Notes: a model not told the origin generated them from the sequence alone. A DNA stretch of 64,000 nucleotides from Streptomyces sp. V4I8 (GCF_041261225.1 NZ_JBGCCN010000003.1:124001-188000); one strand, 5' to 3'; positions 27,151-36,697 are shown, numbered from the stretch's first letter. A program made the numbers and translations.

Positions 27151-27880
27151 TCGTAAGCGTCGCCGACCGACCCGACCGAGGCCGCGATCCGGGCCGAGTC
27201 CAGGTGTTCGGCGAGGCGAAATGATGTGTATTGCGACCCGGCATCGGAGTGGTGCACCAACTCGCCGGGAATGGGTGGACGGCCGTCTCGGTCGCGCTGC
27301 CACAGGCCCATGTCCAGGGCATCCAAGACGAGTTGGGTCTGTTTCGACAGCGACGCGGACCAGCCGACGATGCGGCGGGAGAAGGTGTCCACGATGAAGG
27401 CGACATAGACGACGCCCGCCCAGGCGGCGACGTGCGTGAAGTAGGCGACCCAGGTCCGGTTCGGCGCCGGTGCAACGAACTCGCGGTCGAGCAGGTCCGG
27501 GGCCCTGGCCGCCGCCGGGTCCGGCATGGTCGTGATGACCTTCTTGCCGCGGACGGCGCCAGCGATGCCGATCTCGCGCATCAGACGCTCGACCGTGCAG
27601 CGGGCCACTTTCTGGCCCTGGCGGTTCAGCTGCCGCCAGACCTTCCTCGCGCCATAGACACGGTAGTTGGCCTCGTAGACGTCCTTGATTTGTTCCTTGA
27701 GCCCCTTGTCCCGCACGGACCGCGGGGAGGGCGCCAACTGGCGTTTCTTGCAGGCGTAGTAGGTGGAAGGGGCGATCTTGCAGCCGTGCTGGGTGAGCAC
27801 GCGGCAGATCGGCTCGACACCGCCGAAGCGGTCCCGGTACTCGTCGATGAACGCTACGAGCGCGTGTGTGGCCGGTCGAG
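27151..27880 (-). pseudogene. IS3 OrfB, N-terminal and central piece
   Basis: It contains PSTYYACKKRQLAPSPRSVR, YRVYGARKVWRQLNRQGQKV and VERLMREIGIAGAVRGKKV, then the integrase core with HHSDAGSQYTSFRLAEHLDS (second Asp). The first catalytic position reads NRTWVAYFTHVAAWAG, where WVADFTYV is usual, so the first Asp is replaced by Tyr. This suggests the element was dead or became so, apart from the IS110 insertion. OrfB starts by overlap with OrfA. Confidence 0.8.
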
Positions 27881-28180
27881 CTCGGCCGCGAAGAAACTCG
27901 CCGCCGCCTTCAAGATCTCGTTCGCCCGCCTGAGTTCGGCGATTTCCTTCTTCATTGCCTTGACCTGCGCGGACTCCTCTGTCGTCGTCCCCGGCCGGGC
28001 TCCGTTGTCGATCTGGTCCTGGCGGACCCACTTGCGCAGCGTCTCGGTCGTCCCGATCCCCAGCTTGGCGGCGACCGCCTTCATCGCGGACCACTCGGTG
28101 TCGTACTCCGGCTGCACCTCGGCGACCATGCGGACCGCACGCTTGCGCAGCTCAAGGGGGTAACGGGAAGGGCGTGCCAT
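27854..28180 (-). CDS. IS3-family OrfA (HTH protein)
   Basis: The 108-residue protein starts MARPSRYPLELRKRAVRMVA. It holds a helix-turn-helix (AVAAKLGIGTTETLRKWVRQ) and a leucine-zipper-like C-terminus (VKAMKKEIAELRRANEILKA) for dimerisation. It overlaps OrfB as expected for a frameshifted pair. It is intact, but its OrfB is split. Confidence 0.85.
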   Translation of the reverse strand: MARPSRYPLELRKRAVRMVAEVQPEYDTEWSAMKAVAAKLGIGTTETLRKWVRQDQIDNGARPGTTTEESAQVKAMKKEIAELRRANEILKAAASFFAAELDRPHTRS

Positions 28181-28230
28181 GACTCGATCCTCTCAAATGA
28201 TCGAGTCCCTATCGAACCCGGAACGGTTCA

Positions 28231-28689
28231 CAGGCCGGTCGCGGCCAGGTCGTCCCCGACGAGCCGGTCGGCGTGGGGACCGCCGTTGAGTTGGTCGTCA
28301 CCCGCACCACCGACCAAGGTCCCCGCGGCCTCCATATTCGGGGAGATGGTGATGGCGTCATCGGCGTCCTTGGCGCTGACCCGTATCGACGTCGTGGGAA
28401 GAGGGCACTCAGAGGTATGCGGAGACGTCGGCCGACAAGGTTCCACGGCCACGACCGTAGCCCCCGAGTCTGTCACTACGACGATGTTGCCCCGCCGCCG
28501 GATGGTGATGTCGTTCGCCACCCCGTCGGCTGTAACGACAAGGCCGTCGCCCATCTTCTCCACGCGTGTGTCGCCGGCGAGCGTTCCGTCTGTGGACAGT
28601 GCCGCGCCCACGGCAGAGGCCCCGGCCAGCGGCGCCGAGATGAGCGCGCCGATGGCCACAACCATGGTGCAAATGCGTCGGGCTGTCAT
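28231..28689 (-). pseudogene. RTX-type secreted protein 1, 5' piece
   Basis: The ATG at 28689 gives a signal peptide (MTARRICTMVVAIGALISAP, cut after GASA). The mature part is beta-rich (GDGLVVTADGVANDITIRRR, GNIVVVTDSGATVVAVEPC) and leads into RTX motifs LVGGAGDDQLNGGPHADRLV. The IS3 end then supplies a stop (ATGL-TGA). Such proteins bind Ca2+ outside the cell. The rest of the gene is at 25392-25579. Confidence 0.75.
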
Positions 28690-28752
28690 CCGGGTCCGCC
28701 TTTCGAGACGTCTCTCCTTATCGGCGCCAACTGGCCTCTCATGCCCGCCCAT

Positions 28753-29322
28753 CAGGGGCATCCGTTGATGTAGTCGCCCAAATCGGCGCGACAGTCGTCC
28801 ACTTCGGAACCTCCTTCGACGTAGTCATTGCCGCTGATGTCGTCCACCGCGTTGATGAGTCGCGGCCCCGACCGCCGCCGGCGTAGTCGTTGCCGGGGCC
28901 TGCGACGATCTGCTCATTGCCCGGGCCGCCATCGATGACGTCGTTGCCGGCGTTGCCGTTGATGACGTCGGAGCCGTCGCGTCCCTCGATGGAGTCGTTG
29001 CCGAGACCGCCGAAGATCCTGTCCGCGCCGCTTCCCCCGATGAGGGTGTTGTTGCCCGCGCCGCCGGAGAGGAAGTCGGATCCCTCTTCGCCTTCGAGGG
29101 TGTCGTTGGCTGATCCACTCACGAGGTTGTCGTTGCCCGCGCCGCCAAGCAGCGTGACACCGAGGACAGTCAGCGAGGAGGTGACGTTGTCGTCCTGGTC
29201 TCCGGCATGGACCACGAATTCGGTGGTGCCCCGGTGGTAGCACCGGCCACGCCCGGGAGATACAGAATGAGACCACCCATCGCAGACAGTAGACCCACGG
29301 CGGGATAAAACCCTCTCCTCAT
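28753..29322 (-). pseudogene. RTX-type secreted protein 2, two frameshifts
   Basis: The start MRRGFYPAVGLLSAMGGLIL is a signal peptide, ending near GVAGAT. A frame change follows near 29235. The next frame has at least six nonapeptides (LLGGAGNDNLVSGSANDTLE, FLSGGAGNNTLIGGSGADRI, FGGLGNDSIEGRDGSDVING). A second shift near 28868 is needed to read ISGNDYVEGGSEVDDCRADL and the end INGCP-stop. It lies directly upstream of RTX gene 1, same strand, and looks like a tandem paralogue. Confidence 0.7.
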
Positions 29323-30054
29323 GCCCAGCCCCCTCACAGTGCGAAACGCTCTTTGTTCGGTCATGGATCAACCATTGAGCAATGGACTATTCCGTCCTCG
29401 GGTACCTGGTCAGCCCAATTTCCTGTCCCGCCCTCAGTCATGGCGGCGCAGGCCCGGTCCGTCCGATGCGACCGGGCTTCTGGGGCACCCAGAGCATGCC
29501 GGGTTACGAAGCCACGCTGAAGGCGAATTAGCGCCACCCTGCATTCACCGATTTCACGCCTAGATCCCAATCCGGACCTTGGGGTGCGACGGGCGACCAC
29601 GCGGTGCTGGAATCGGCTGATGTTCGCCCGCCGACGCGGTACAGAGTGACGCGACACCCGAGGTCCGTGGTCGACCCCAACGGGTCATACAGTGCTTCAG
29701 GGACGGCGGCGCGCTACGTCCGCATGTGAGGCCACACCTCCAGCGTCTCCTGATACGCGGTCAGGACGAAAAGATCCCAACGGACTTGACGTCAGAGGCC
29801 GTATCCACGCCAATGGCGTTTCCGCGCGTTCACGGAAGATCTCGCCTTTCGCTGTCCTTGGTCATCCGCAATGCGCTCGCCCAGGGCGTAGTGCAACCGC
29901 CAGCCGGACCTGGCGTCGTACCGCATGAGCAGCGGTACCGAGGCATGCGTCTCCTCATGGAGGCAACCAGTTGGCGCACGCCCGTATCGGTTTCCTCTCT
30001 TGCCTTGATCCTTGCGCACTGACACTCCGGCAGGTCCGGGTGTCCGGTTCGCTG
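29323..30054. other. Intergenic, no supported gene
   Basis: The region precedes the divergently placed RTX gene 2 start and follows the glycosyltransferase gene end. A minus-strand frame near 29800-29960 (ASVPLLMRYDARSGWRLHYA) faintly recalls the start of SsgA-like proteins, but it stops soon and lacks the rest of the fold. I do not call it a gene. Confidence 0.35.
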
Positions 30055-32319
30055 TCACGTTGTGAGGTCGACGCTGAGACTGGTAGGGGTCGTGGGCAAG
30101 GAACCACCAGTCGGGGTACTTGGCAACGTGGAGTCGGGCAGCTGAGCGAACGGAGGCTCCAGCGTCTCCCCGTTCTGCCGCAGCATGAGTGTGCGTACGA
30201 CGCGTTCGGCGGCGCGTCCGTCGTCGAACTCGCAGAACCGCTCCCGGAACCCGGCCCGCAACCGCGCCGACTCCCCGTCCCGCCAGGTCCCGGAGGCGAA
30301 CAGCCACGCCAACTCCCGGTAGGAGCACGACACATGACCCGGCGCGTCCGCGGTGATGTCGAAGTAGGCGCCCCGGCTCGCCGCGTACGCCCCCCAGTCG
30401 TCGGCATGGATCACGATCGGCCGGTCCAGGTTGGCGTAGTCGAACATCAGGGCTGAGTAGTCGGTGACCAGCACGTCGGCGGCGAGCATCACCTCTTCCA
30501 CGTGCGGTTCGTCCGTCGCGTCGATCAGTACGCCTCGCCGGTGCAGATCGGCCAGGCCCATCCCGCGTGCCGTGCCGTTCGCCAGCGACGGGTGCAGCCG
30601 TACGACCAGGGTGTGGCCGGTGCCGAGGTCGCGGGCGAACCGGGCCAGGTCGATCCGGTCGACATGGCCGCCGCGGCGGTAGTCGCGGCGGGTCGGCGCG
30701 TACAGCACGACGGTGTGCCCGGCGGGGACCCCGAACCGGGCGCGGGCGGCCTCGACGGCCTCCGGGCCCGCGTTGACCAGCACGTCGTTGCGCGGGCTGC
30801 CCGTGCGCGCCGACGTGAAGTGGCAGGGATACGCCCGCTCCCACACCAGCTCCGAGTGCCGGTTGGCCACCAGGCTGTAGTCCCAGCGGTCCGCGCGCCA
30901 CAGCATCTTCGGCACGTTGAAGCCGTGCCGCGCGCCGGGCTTGGTCAGCAGGTCGGCCGCCATGTACTTCAGCGGGGTGCCCTGATGGGTGTGGATGTGG
31001 ACGCTGCCGGGGCGCTTGGTCAGGGTGCCCGGCCAGTTGACGTTGTTGATGAAGTACTTGGCTCGTCCGGTGACTCGACGGTATTCGGCGGAGTCCAGGA
31101 GGACGGTCGCGATGTCTTCGGGCACTAACTCCGCCTGCCTCTTGTCGCGCACGACCCATACCCCCCGGATGTGGGGGGCGATCTCGCGCGCCTTGTGATA
31201 GATCGCCGCAGGATCACCGATGACCCCCTTGTGTGAGAACGCCGAGTACACGGCGAGGTTCGGATCCAGCGACCGGCGCATGGCAACTGCCGACTGTCCC
31301 CGCTCGATCCTGCGGCTCGCCGCCCGCCGCACCTGCTGTGCCCGGCGCTCCAGCCGGCGGCCCATCCGAACCGCATGTTGCTTGGCTCGATAAGCGGCGT
31401 AACTGCCCTCCAGTAACGTGAGTTTTCCGGAGATGGACGCCCCCTGCGGCTTGCGTTCGCGGAACATCTCGGCGGTGCGACGGAAGAACTCAGCCTTGTC
31501 GGAGGGGGCCAGCCGGTCCGGCTTTGCAAGGATGTCCAAACAGTGCTTGCCCATCTTGGCGTGCAGGTATGGACGCCAGCTCGCCAGCTCCGCCCGCGAA
31601 TCGACAAAGGCGAAGACCCGCTCGTACTGGTCGTGAATATCGAAGTGTTTACGGCTGGTCGTCGACAGAATGTTGCCTTGTCGGCGCTGGCGGTAGTTCA
31701 GACAGATCCGGTCGAGTGTGGCGATCCGCTGCGCGGTGAGCATGACCGGGAAGGTCCATGGTGTGTCCTCGTAATAGCCCGGCGGGAAGGTGAAGCCCTC
31801 GCGCTCGACGAAGTCCCGCCGGTAGACCTTGTTCCACACCACCATTAACAGGTCGAGGATTTCCGGGTGTTCGGCCACGGTGAAGGTGCCGTACCCCGTG
31901 TCGGCCAGCATGTGCGCCAGCACATTCCTGCGCGCTCCACCCCACCAGTACGCCCGCACGTAATCGAAGACCAGCACATCCGGGTCGGATGTGTCCGCCA
32001 ACCGGTCGGCCATCGCGTGCAGTGCGCCCGGGGTGAGGGTGTCGTCGCTGTCCAGGAAGAAGAGGTAGTCACCGGTGGCGTATGGCATTCCGGCGTTCCG
32101 GGCGCGCCCCAGGCCGACATTCTCCGACAAGTGCAGCACGCGAACTCGGTTGTCTCGCTTCGCGTATTCGTCGAGGATCGCGCCGCAGCCGTCCGGCGAA
32201 CAGTCGTCGACGGCGATCACCTCGAAGTCGGCGTACGACTGCCCGAGCACCGAGTCCAGGCACTCCCGTAGGAAGCCCTGAACTTTGAACACAGGGATGA
32301 TGATGCTGAAGCGGGCCAT
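30055..32319 (-). CDS. Bifunctional family-2 glycosyltransferase / CDP-glycerol glycerophosphotransferase
   Basis: The ATG at 32319 follows AAGGAGAAAACAGG and begins MARFSIIIPVFKVQGFLREC, a perfect GT2 start; earlier in-frame starts add non-conserved sequence. Residues 1-~240 are GT-A (VIAVDDCSPDGCG, FFLDSDDTLTPGALHAM with the DxD). Residues ~390-710 are a TagB/TagF-type transferase (VHIHTHQGTPLKYMAADLLT, APTRRDYRRGG, VLVTDYSALMFDYANLDRPI). Such fusions build teichoic-acid-like polyol-phosphate wall polymers at the cytoplasmic membrane face. The gene is intact and stands alone, so the polymer is not known. Confidence 0.88.
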   Translation of the reverse strand: MARFSIIIPVFKVQGFLRECLDSVLGQSYADFEVIAVDDCSPDGCGAILDEYAKRDNRVRVLHLSENVGLGRARNAGMPYATGDYLFFLDSDDTLTPGALHAMADRLADTSDPDVLVFDYVRAYWWGGARRNVLAHMLADTGYGTFTVAEHPEILDLLMVVWNKVYRRDFVEREGFTFPPGYYEDTPWTFPVMLTAQRIATLDRICLNYRQRRQGNILSTTSRKHFDIHDQYERVFAFVDSRAELASWRPYLHAKMGKHCLDILAKPDRLAPSDKAEFFRRTAEMFRERKPQGASISGKLTLLEGSYAAYRAKQHAVRMGRRLERRAQQVRRAASRRIERGQSAVAMRRSLDPNLAVYSAFSHKGVIGDPAAIYHKAREIAPHIRGVWVVRDKRQAELVPEDIATVLLDSAEYRRVTGRAKYFINNVNWPGTLTKRPGSVHIHTHQGTPLKYMAADLLTKPGARHGFNVPKMLWRADRWDYSLVANRHSELVWERAYPCHFTSARTGSPRNDVLVNAGPEAVEAARARFGVPAGHTVVLYAPTRRDYRRGGHVDRIDLARFARDLGTGHTLVVRLHPSLANGTARGMGLADLHRRGVLIDATDEPHVEEVMLAADVLVTDYSALMFDYANLDRPIVIHADDWGAYAASRGAYFDITADAPGHVSCSYRELAWLFASGTWRDGESARLRAGFRERFCEFDDGRAAERVVRTLMLRQNGETLEPPFAQLPDSTLPSTPTGGSLPTTPTSLSVDLTT

Positions 32320-32831
32320 CCTGTTTTCTCCTTGGTAATCATGTTGCTCAGCCATGGCTGTCCCGGCCCTGACGGCCCGTCGCCCATGCGATGGCAAGGG
32401 GATGGGGTGCGCAGGACAGTCGGGGGCATGCGAGCGCCCGAGGGAGAAACGTCGGTAAGGGGCTTCAGGTTCGTCGCGTCGCCCGCAGGGACGATAAAGA
32501 AGATGGTGCAACCGGTCTTGGGGGGATGCACTTGTGACCAGGAAAGGCATGGCCAGGAGCCGGTAGTTGGCTTGCGCCGGACGGCATGGGATGACGGCAT
32601 TACGGTTCACTGAAGGAACTGCCGCTTTTCATCATGAATAGTCGTGCTGGCAGTGCGCGGACGGTGCCATGGCAGTGCTGAGGAGAATGGATGACGGCGC
32701 GGGCGGAGTACCGCCCCCGCCGCAGTGCCGAGGGATCGCCGCCCCCGGCTGAGGAAGCGGCTGGCGCCATTACCGCATGGGCATGGATCGCGCCGCCGCA
32801 GGTCTGTCGACAGCGGGCGGTGCTGCGCGGT
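32320..32831. other. Intergenic, no supported gene
   Basis: The stretch lies between the transferase start and the end of the AMIN-like gene. I see no motif; the transferase promoter is expected in the first 150 bases. Confidence 0.4.
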
Positions 32832-33410
32832 TCAGCGTGCGCCCGCCCAGTTGTGGGCGACGTCCACCATTATGCGGCCCGGCAGGGCCAGAACCCGGAA
32901 TGGCAGACGTGCCCGGACGCCGAGCCCGAACTGGGTCTGTCCTTCGAGGCTGCTCGCATACCTGGCGTCCCTGAAGGTTCGGTACCCCGCGAGGTTCACC
33001 CCTGGCAGGAGTTGACGCGGCTCAGCGGCGTATGTCGGCTCACCTGTGGTGATGTCGTAAGACGGAGCGTGCACCACTACTTCGATGATCGCTCCGCCGG
33101 AGACTGGTATGAGGTCTCCCGATCCGTCCTGGTAGAGACGGTGCACATACCTGACGGAATAGCCTAGGCTGCCGCGGCCGGCACCGGGGACCTCGATGAT
33201 CATCCTGTCGAAGCAGTCGTGGCGCTCGGTACGCGCGTTCCTGACAGGCTCTGTGACATAGGCGGGACTTGCCTTGACGTCACCGCCCCAGTTGATACGG
33301 CAAGCAGCGCCGCTATGGCCCACCGCGGCGCTGGCGGGCGGGGCCGCTACGCATAAGGAAAGGCTTGCGAAGGCAAGCATCGTTGCCCACGTCCTTACAA
33401 GGTGTCTCAT
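32832..33410 (-). CDS. Secreted AMIN-like domain protein
   Basis: The 192-residue product starts with a signal peptide (MRHLVRTWATMLAFASLSLC, cut near ASAA). The mature part follows the AMIN-like pattern: HDCFDRMIIEVPG, SLGYSVRYVHRLYQDGSGDL, GGAIIEVVVHAPSYD, GYRTFRDARYASSLEGQTQF and GLGVRARLPFRVLALPGRIM with the final VDVAH. Proteins of this type are exported and thought to associate with the cell wall. AGGAGGG (33416-33422, minus strand) precedes the start. Confidence 0.75.
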   Translation of the reverse strand: MRHLVRTWATMLAFASLSLCVAAPPASAAVGHSGAACRINWGGDVKASPAYVTEPVRNARTERHDCFDRMIIEVPGAGRGSLGYSVRYVHRLYQDGSGDLIPVSGGAIIEVVVHAPSYDITTGEPTYAAEPRQLLPGVNLAGYRTFRDARYASSLEGQTQFGLGVRARLPFRVLALPGRIMVDVAHNWAGAR

Positions 33411-33757
33411 TATGCCCTCCTTACAACCATTCTTCCCTTATATCTCGATACTATGAATAATGACCCGAATGGGGGGGTTCGATGGTAGTCCAGGTCAGGA
33501 AAGACCCCCTGGCAGCCACGGTCCGGCCGGGGAGATACGGGGTGCGCCGACGGACCCGCGAGGACGAGGTCAGCACCCAAGGTCACTTTATTGGCGGCAG
33601 GCGGATGTCCAGTCAGCCCGGCATGATGGCTGGCTGGCGTCCTTGTCTTCTCAGCGGCCACAGACGGTGTGGAACCCCCCGCACCGACACCCGCCACCAC
33701 AACGGTGATCAGAGAAGCGGGATCGCGGGAATCGATCGGGGAGAGGACGGCACCGAA
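33411..33757. other. Divergent promoter region between the AMIN-like gene and the whiB-type gene
   Basis: No gene is recognised. The first 60 bases are A/T-rich, fitting a promoter for the minus-strand gene. Confidence 0.4.
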
Positions 33758-34081
33758 GTGAGCACACTCAATAGCTGGAGCAAGCAGGCAGCGTGCAGCG
33801 GCGGCGATCCGGACGACCTCTTCGTCGAAGGCACCGCGCAACACCGGGCCAAAGCCGTGTGCACGGGCTGCCTGGTACGTACCGAGTGCCTCGCATACGC
33901 CCTGGACCATCGTATTGAGCACGGGGTATGGGGAGGAATGACCGAACGAGAGCGCCGCGCCGTCTTACGACGCCGGCCGACAGTCACCTCATGGCGTCTG
34001 CTGCTGGAATCAGCCCACAGGGATCACCAGCCCTCCCGTGCCGCCGACCGCATCAAGCAAGTCCTTTCCGAAGCCGGCTGA
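33758..34081 (+). CDS. WhiB-family (Wbl) iron-sulfur transcription regulator
   Basis: The GTG at 33758 is preceded by GGAGAGGA and gives a 107-residue protein. The four cluster-binding Cys are C13, C35, C38 and C44 (KQAACSGG, AVCTGCLVRTECLAYA). They are followed by the Wbl turn HGVWGGMTERERR and a basic tail LRRRPTV. Wbl proteins bind [4Fe-4S], act with the principal sigma factor and control development, redox or drug responses in actinobacteria. The length and the neighbouring accessory genes suggest a plasmid- or arm-type Wbl rather than WhiB itself. Confidence 0.92.
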   Translation: MSTLNSWSKQAACSGGDPDDLFVEGTAQHRAKAVCTGCLVRTECLAYALDHRIEHGVWGGMTERERRAVLRRRPTVTSWRLLLESAHRDHQPSRAADRIKQVLSEAG

Positions 34082-34236
34082 CGGGGACTTGCGATGACCG
34101 GAGAGGCGGCAGTCGTGTACCGCGTGTGAGCCCCTCCCAGGACACCGGCGTTACCAGTGGCCTCGCGACGTGACACTCAGCAGCGGAAGTCGCTGATTCC
34201 CTTCCCCAGGTGACCAATCGTCCGAGACTGACCAAG

Positions 34237-35186
34237 TCAGGCGTATCGCTTGGCCGTCTGGCGCAGCCGGTCGAGTGAGTCGTCGGGGGTGAGCGCTTCG
34301 TCGCCGAGGCGGTCCAGGGCGAGCCGGTATTCCTCGGTCTCGTCCCGGTCCTCCAAGAACGCGGCGCTCTTGATGTGCTCCAGGTAGACGATGTCGGGCA
34401 GATCGGCGCCGCCGAAGCGGAGATAGGTGATCGGCATGGCGGGCGCGGACGCGTTCGTCACATCCAGCGGCACGATCTGCACGGTCACATGGGGGCGCTG
34501 GGCCATCTCCACGAGATGCTCCAGCTGTGCCCGCATCACCTCACGGCTGCCCAGTACACGCAGCAGCACCGACTCGTCGACGATCGCCCACAACTGGGGC
34601 GCCTCCGGGCGGTGCAACAGCTCCCGTCGCCGCGTGCGCAGCTCCACACGGCGCTGCACCTCACGGGCCGGCGCCATGGGCAGCCCGCGCTGCACCACGG
34701 CCCGGGTGTAGTCTCGGTCTGCAACAGGCCGGGAATGTACTGGAGTTCAAAGGTACGGATGGCCGTCGCGGCCTCCTGCAGCCCGACCAGCCGGTCGAAC
34801 CACTCCGGCATCAGCCGCTTGTCATAGCGCTGCCACCATCCCGGCTCACCGGCACGGCGCAGCAGCTGCAGCAGCGCCGAGCCCTCGTACTCCTCGGCCC
34901 GGTAGTACTCAAGGAGCGTGCGTACGTCGCTCTCGGTGGACGGCCGACGGCTCTTGCCCGCCTCGATGCGCGACAGCTTCGCGGGACTGAACCCCACGGC
35001 ACGCGCGGCCTGGTCCTGGGAGAGGCCGAGGTCCTCGCGGATACCGGCCAGCTGGACGCCGACCAGCATCTTCAGCAGGGTCGGCGCGGGTTCGGTCCGG
35101 TCGAGGTACGGTGCGAGGCGGGAGAGATGCGAGGCGACTCGGCGGACATCCTGACTCCCTGTAGACCGGCATACGACAGACCGCAT
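34237..35186 (-). pseudogene. XRE-family regulator with DUF5753 domain, frameshifted
   Basis: The first frame (from the ATG at 35186) has PTLLKMLVGVQLAGIREDLG, the HTH LGLSQDQAARAVGFSPAKLS with RIEAGK, and the DUF5753 start WWQRYDKRLMPEWFDRLVGL with IPGLLQTE. A one-base loss near 34715 shifts the frame; the next frame carries YTRAVVQRGLP, QLWAIVDESVLLRVLGSREV, VTVQIVPLDVT and the end DRLRQTAKRYA. Only one base change is needed to restore the gene, so a sequencing error is possible. Confidence 0.8.
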
Positions 35187-35212
35187 TCTGCGCACCCTCC
35201 GCCTCCCGACGT

Positions 35213-35311
35213 CTAACCGCGAGAAGCGGGAGGCGCAACCTCGACGCAGTTGCGCTCGGTGTTGTTGTGCCGGTTCTTGGTCCAGCGGACGCCTAACGAG
35301 CCTGCCCGCAT
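35213..35311 (-). pseudogene. DUF397 protein fragment
   Basis: The frame reads MRAGSLGVRWTKNRHNNTER then NCVEVAPPASRG-stop. W-K-SxxNxxNCVEVA is the DUF397 signature. These small proteins pair with XRE/DUF5753 regulators, as here. The second half of the domain (the DSKdP and FL-F motifs) is missing, and it lies upstream rather than downstream of its partner. Confidence 0.55.
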
Positions 35312-35635
35312 GCTGTTCGGTGCTTGGCATCTCACTCTCGCCCTACCCGTGCTCCGCATCGACGCTCCTCGCGCAATTTCCCGTGAAATTGCACGCGAAA
35401 GCCGCCGGCGTGGATAATGGCAGGGGGCGTCAAGTGCAGTGCAGGCGCCGTGTCTTGACGGGGTATCAGCGAGACTTTGCGTCCTTACCTGCGTACGAAG
35501 GCTCAGACCGCCCGGCGGTCCGACGGTCAACTCCAGGGATGAGGTCACCACCTCGACGATGAGCCGACATAAGCCAGCTGCGGCCCCCACTCCGACTGCC
35601 GGACACCGGCATCGGGCGCCGCTGATCTTCAGATC

Positions 35636-35959
35636 ATGCGGGACAGCGCATGGCGTGTTCTCGGCCCCGACGACAGCTCCGATGCTCTGCCGCCCACTGT
35701 CGGCGAACTCGAGACGCTCGCCCTCGCCTTGCGCGGGCATCTGGAGTCGATCCTGCCCGAGGTTGAGCGAGCGGCCGGTCCGCGGCCCAGCGACACGCAG
35801 TCGTACTGCGCGCTCGCCTGCATCGGCGAGGCCCGTCGGAAGCTGGGCGTCACGCCGCACGCCTCGCTGCAGTCCCGGGTGGCGCATGCCCGGCTCCTGG
35901 CCCGCTGCCTGAACGCCCTGTGCGACCACTACGAACGCCTCCGCAACGCACCCTCATGA
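35636..35959 (+). CDS. DUF6415 family protein
   Basis: The 107-residue protein reads PPTVGELETLALALRGHLES, ILPEVERAAGPRPSDTQSYC, ALACIGEARRKLGVTPHAS and LLARCLNALCDHYERL, the helical DUF6415 family found beside XRE/DUF397 regulators and in natural-product regions of Streptomyces. The function is unknown. It overlaps the next small gene by ATGA. Confidence 0.7.
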   Translation: MRDSAWRVLGPDDSSDALPPTVGELETLALALRGHLESILPEVERAAGPRPSDTQSYCALACIGEARRKLGVTPHASLQSRVAHARLLARCLNALCDHYERLRNAPS

Positions 35960-36141
35960 CCTTGCCCATATCCGAGATGACGTCCCTGTCCACCGAGTGC
36001 CTGCTGGCGACGCGGCCCGGATACACGGACCTGCACAACAGCTGCCATCAGCTCCAGGACATCCCCCTCCCCCATGGGATCGGCATCCTCCTGCAGTCCC
36101 GCTGCGCCTGCTCCTGCCACCGATCGGGCGGGCGCGCGTAG
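35956..36141 (+). CDS. Small Cys/His-rich protein, coupled to DUF6415
   Basis: The 61-residue frame starts in the stop of the DUF6415 gene (ATGA). Its core TRPGYTDLHNSCHQLQDIPL, then PHGIGILLQSRCACSCHR, recurs as a small protein after DUF6415 genes in Streptomyces. The C-x-C-x-C-H cluster could bind a metal. No function is known. Confidence 0.55.
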   Translation: MTLPISEMTSLSTECLLATRPGYTDLHNSCHQLQDIPLPHGIGILLQSRCACSCHRSGGRA

Positions 36142-36292
36142 TGCCGTGTACTGCGTCTATCCGCTGCTGGTCTGATCCGATGTATGAGGCCGATCGCAGC
36201 ATCGCCACGCCCGTCGAAGGGGGCGCCCGCCTGCCCGGTATGCACAACCGTAAGAACTATGAGCGCTCGCTCGTCGGGATGATTACCCGCTC

Positions 36293-36697
36293 ATGTCCGT
36301 AACGCGCCTGCACCGGGACGAGTTTGTGCGGACTGTGCGAAGCAAGATGATGATCGTGGCTGCCAAACTCATGCGTTCACAACCAGCCTGGCAGCACCCG
36401 CGCTCCACGGGTCTGCTGGCTGCGAACCTGGGCCCCCGCTCCGTCCCCAATCCAGTGCCGGCGCGCAAGGCCCTGCAGCAGGCTCTGGCCCTGCTCGAAA
36501 CACCCAACGACCCAGCGGCCCTCGCGGCTGCACGGCAGGCCGCATGGCGTGCTTTCGGCTTAATTCCCTACCCCTGGCAGGCACCCGGCTGCGAGAGCAC
36601 CCGACGGGGATGGCGAACCCGTACGTGCCTCGACCAGGGCTGCACACGGTGTGCCGCCTATGAAGCCGGCGAACCAATGCCCGAAGATGACGGGTAA
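36293..36697 (+). CDS. Hypothetical protein
   Basis: The 134-residue frame has helical sequence (VRTVRSKMMIVAAKLMRSQP, ALAAARQAAWRAFGLIPYPW) and a Cys pattern at the end (C-ESTRRGWRTRTC-LDQGC-TRCAAY). Codon use fits a real gene. I do not recognise the family. It could belong with the two small genes upstream. Confidence 0.45.
   Translation: MSVTRLHRDEFVRTVRSKMMIVAAKLMRSQPAWQHPRSTGLLAANLGPRSVPNPVPARKALQQALALLETPNDPAALAAARQAAWRAFGLIPYPWQAPGCESTRRGWRTRTCLDQGCTRCAAYEAGEPMPEDDG

Larger units (their letters stand above)
25580..28230 (-). mobile_element. IS3-family element inserted in an RTX-type gene, itself holding an IS110
   Basis: The ends are inverted repeats TGAACCGTTCCGGGTTCGAT (left) and its complement (right), followed by AG and a mismatch, and they show the TG...CA tips of the IS3 family. 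Without the IS110 (25829-27150) the element is about 1.33 kb. No exact 3-bp duplication is found (CGG against CAG), so one flank has changed since insertion. Confidence 0.85.

Noticed and set aside
29792..31159. 455-codon frame overlapping the glycosyltransferase gene
   Set aside because: Same strand, other frame, Arg/Pro-rich without motifs; the GT2-TagF frame explains the region.
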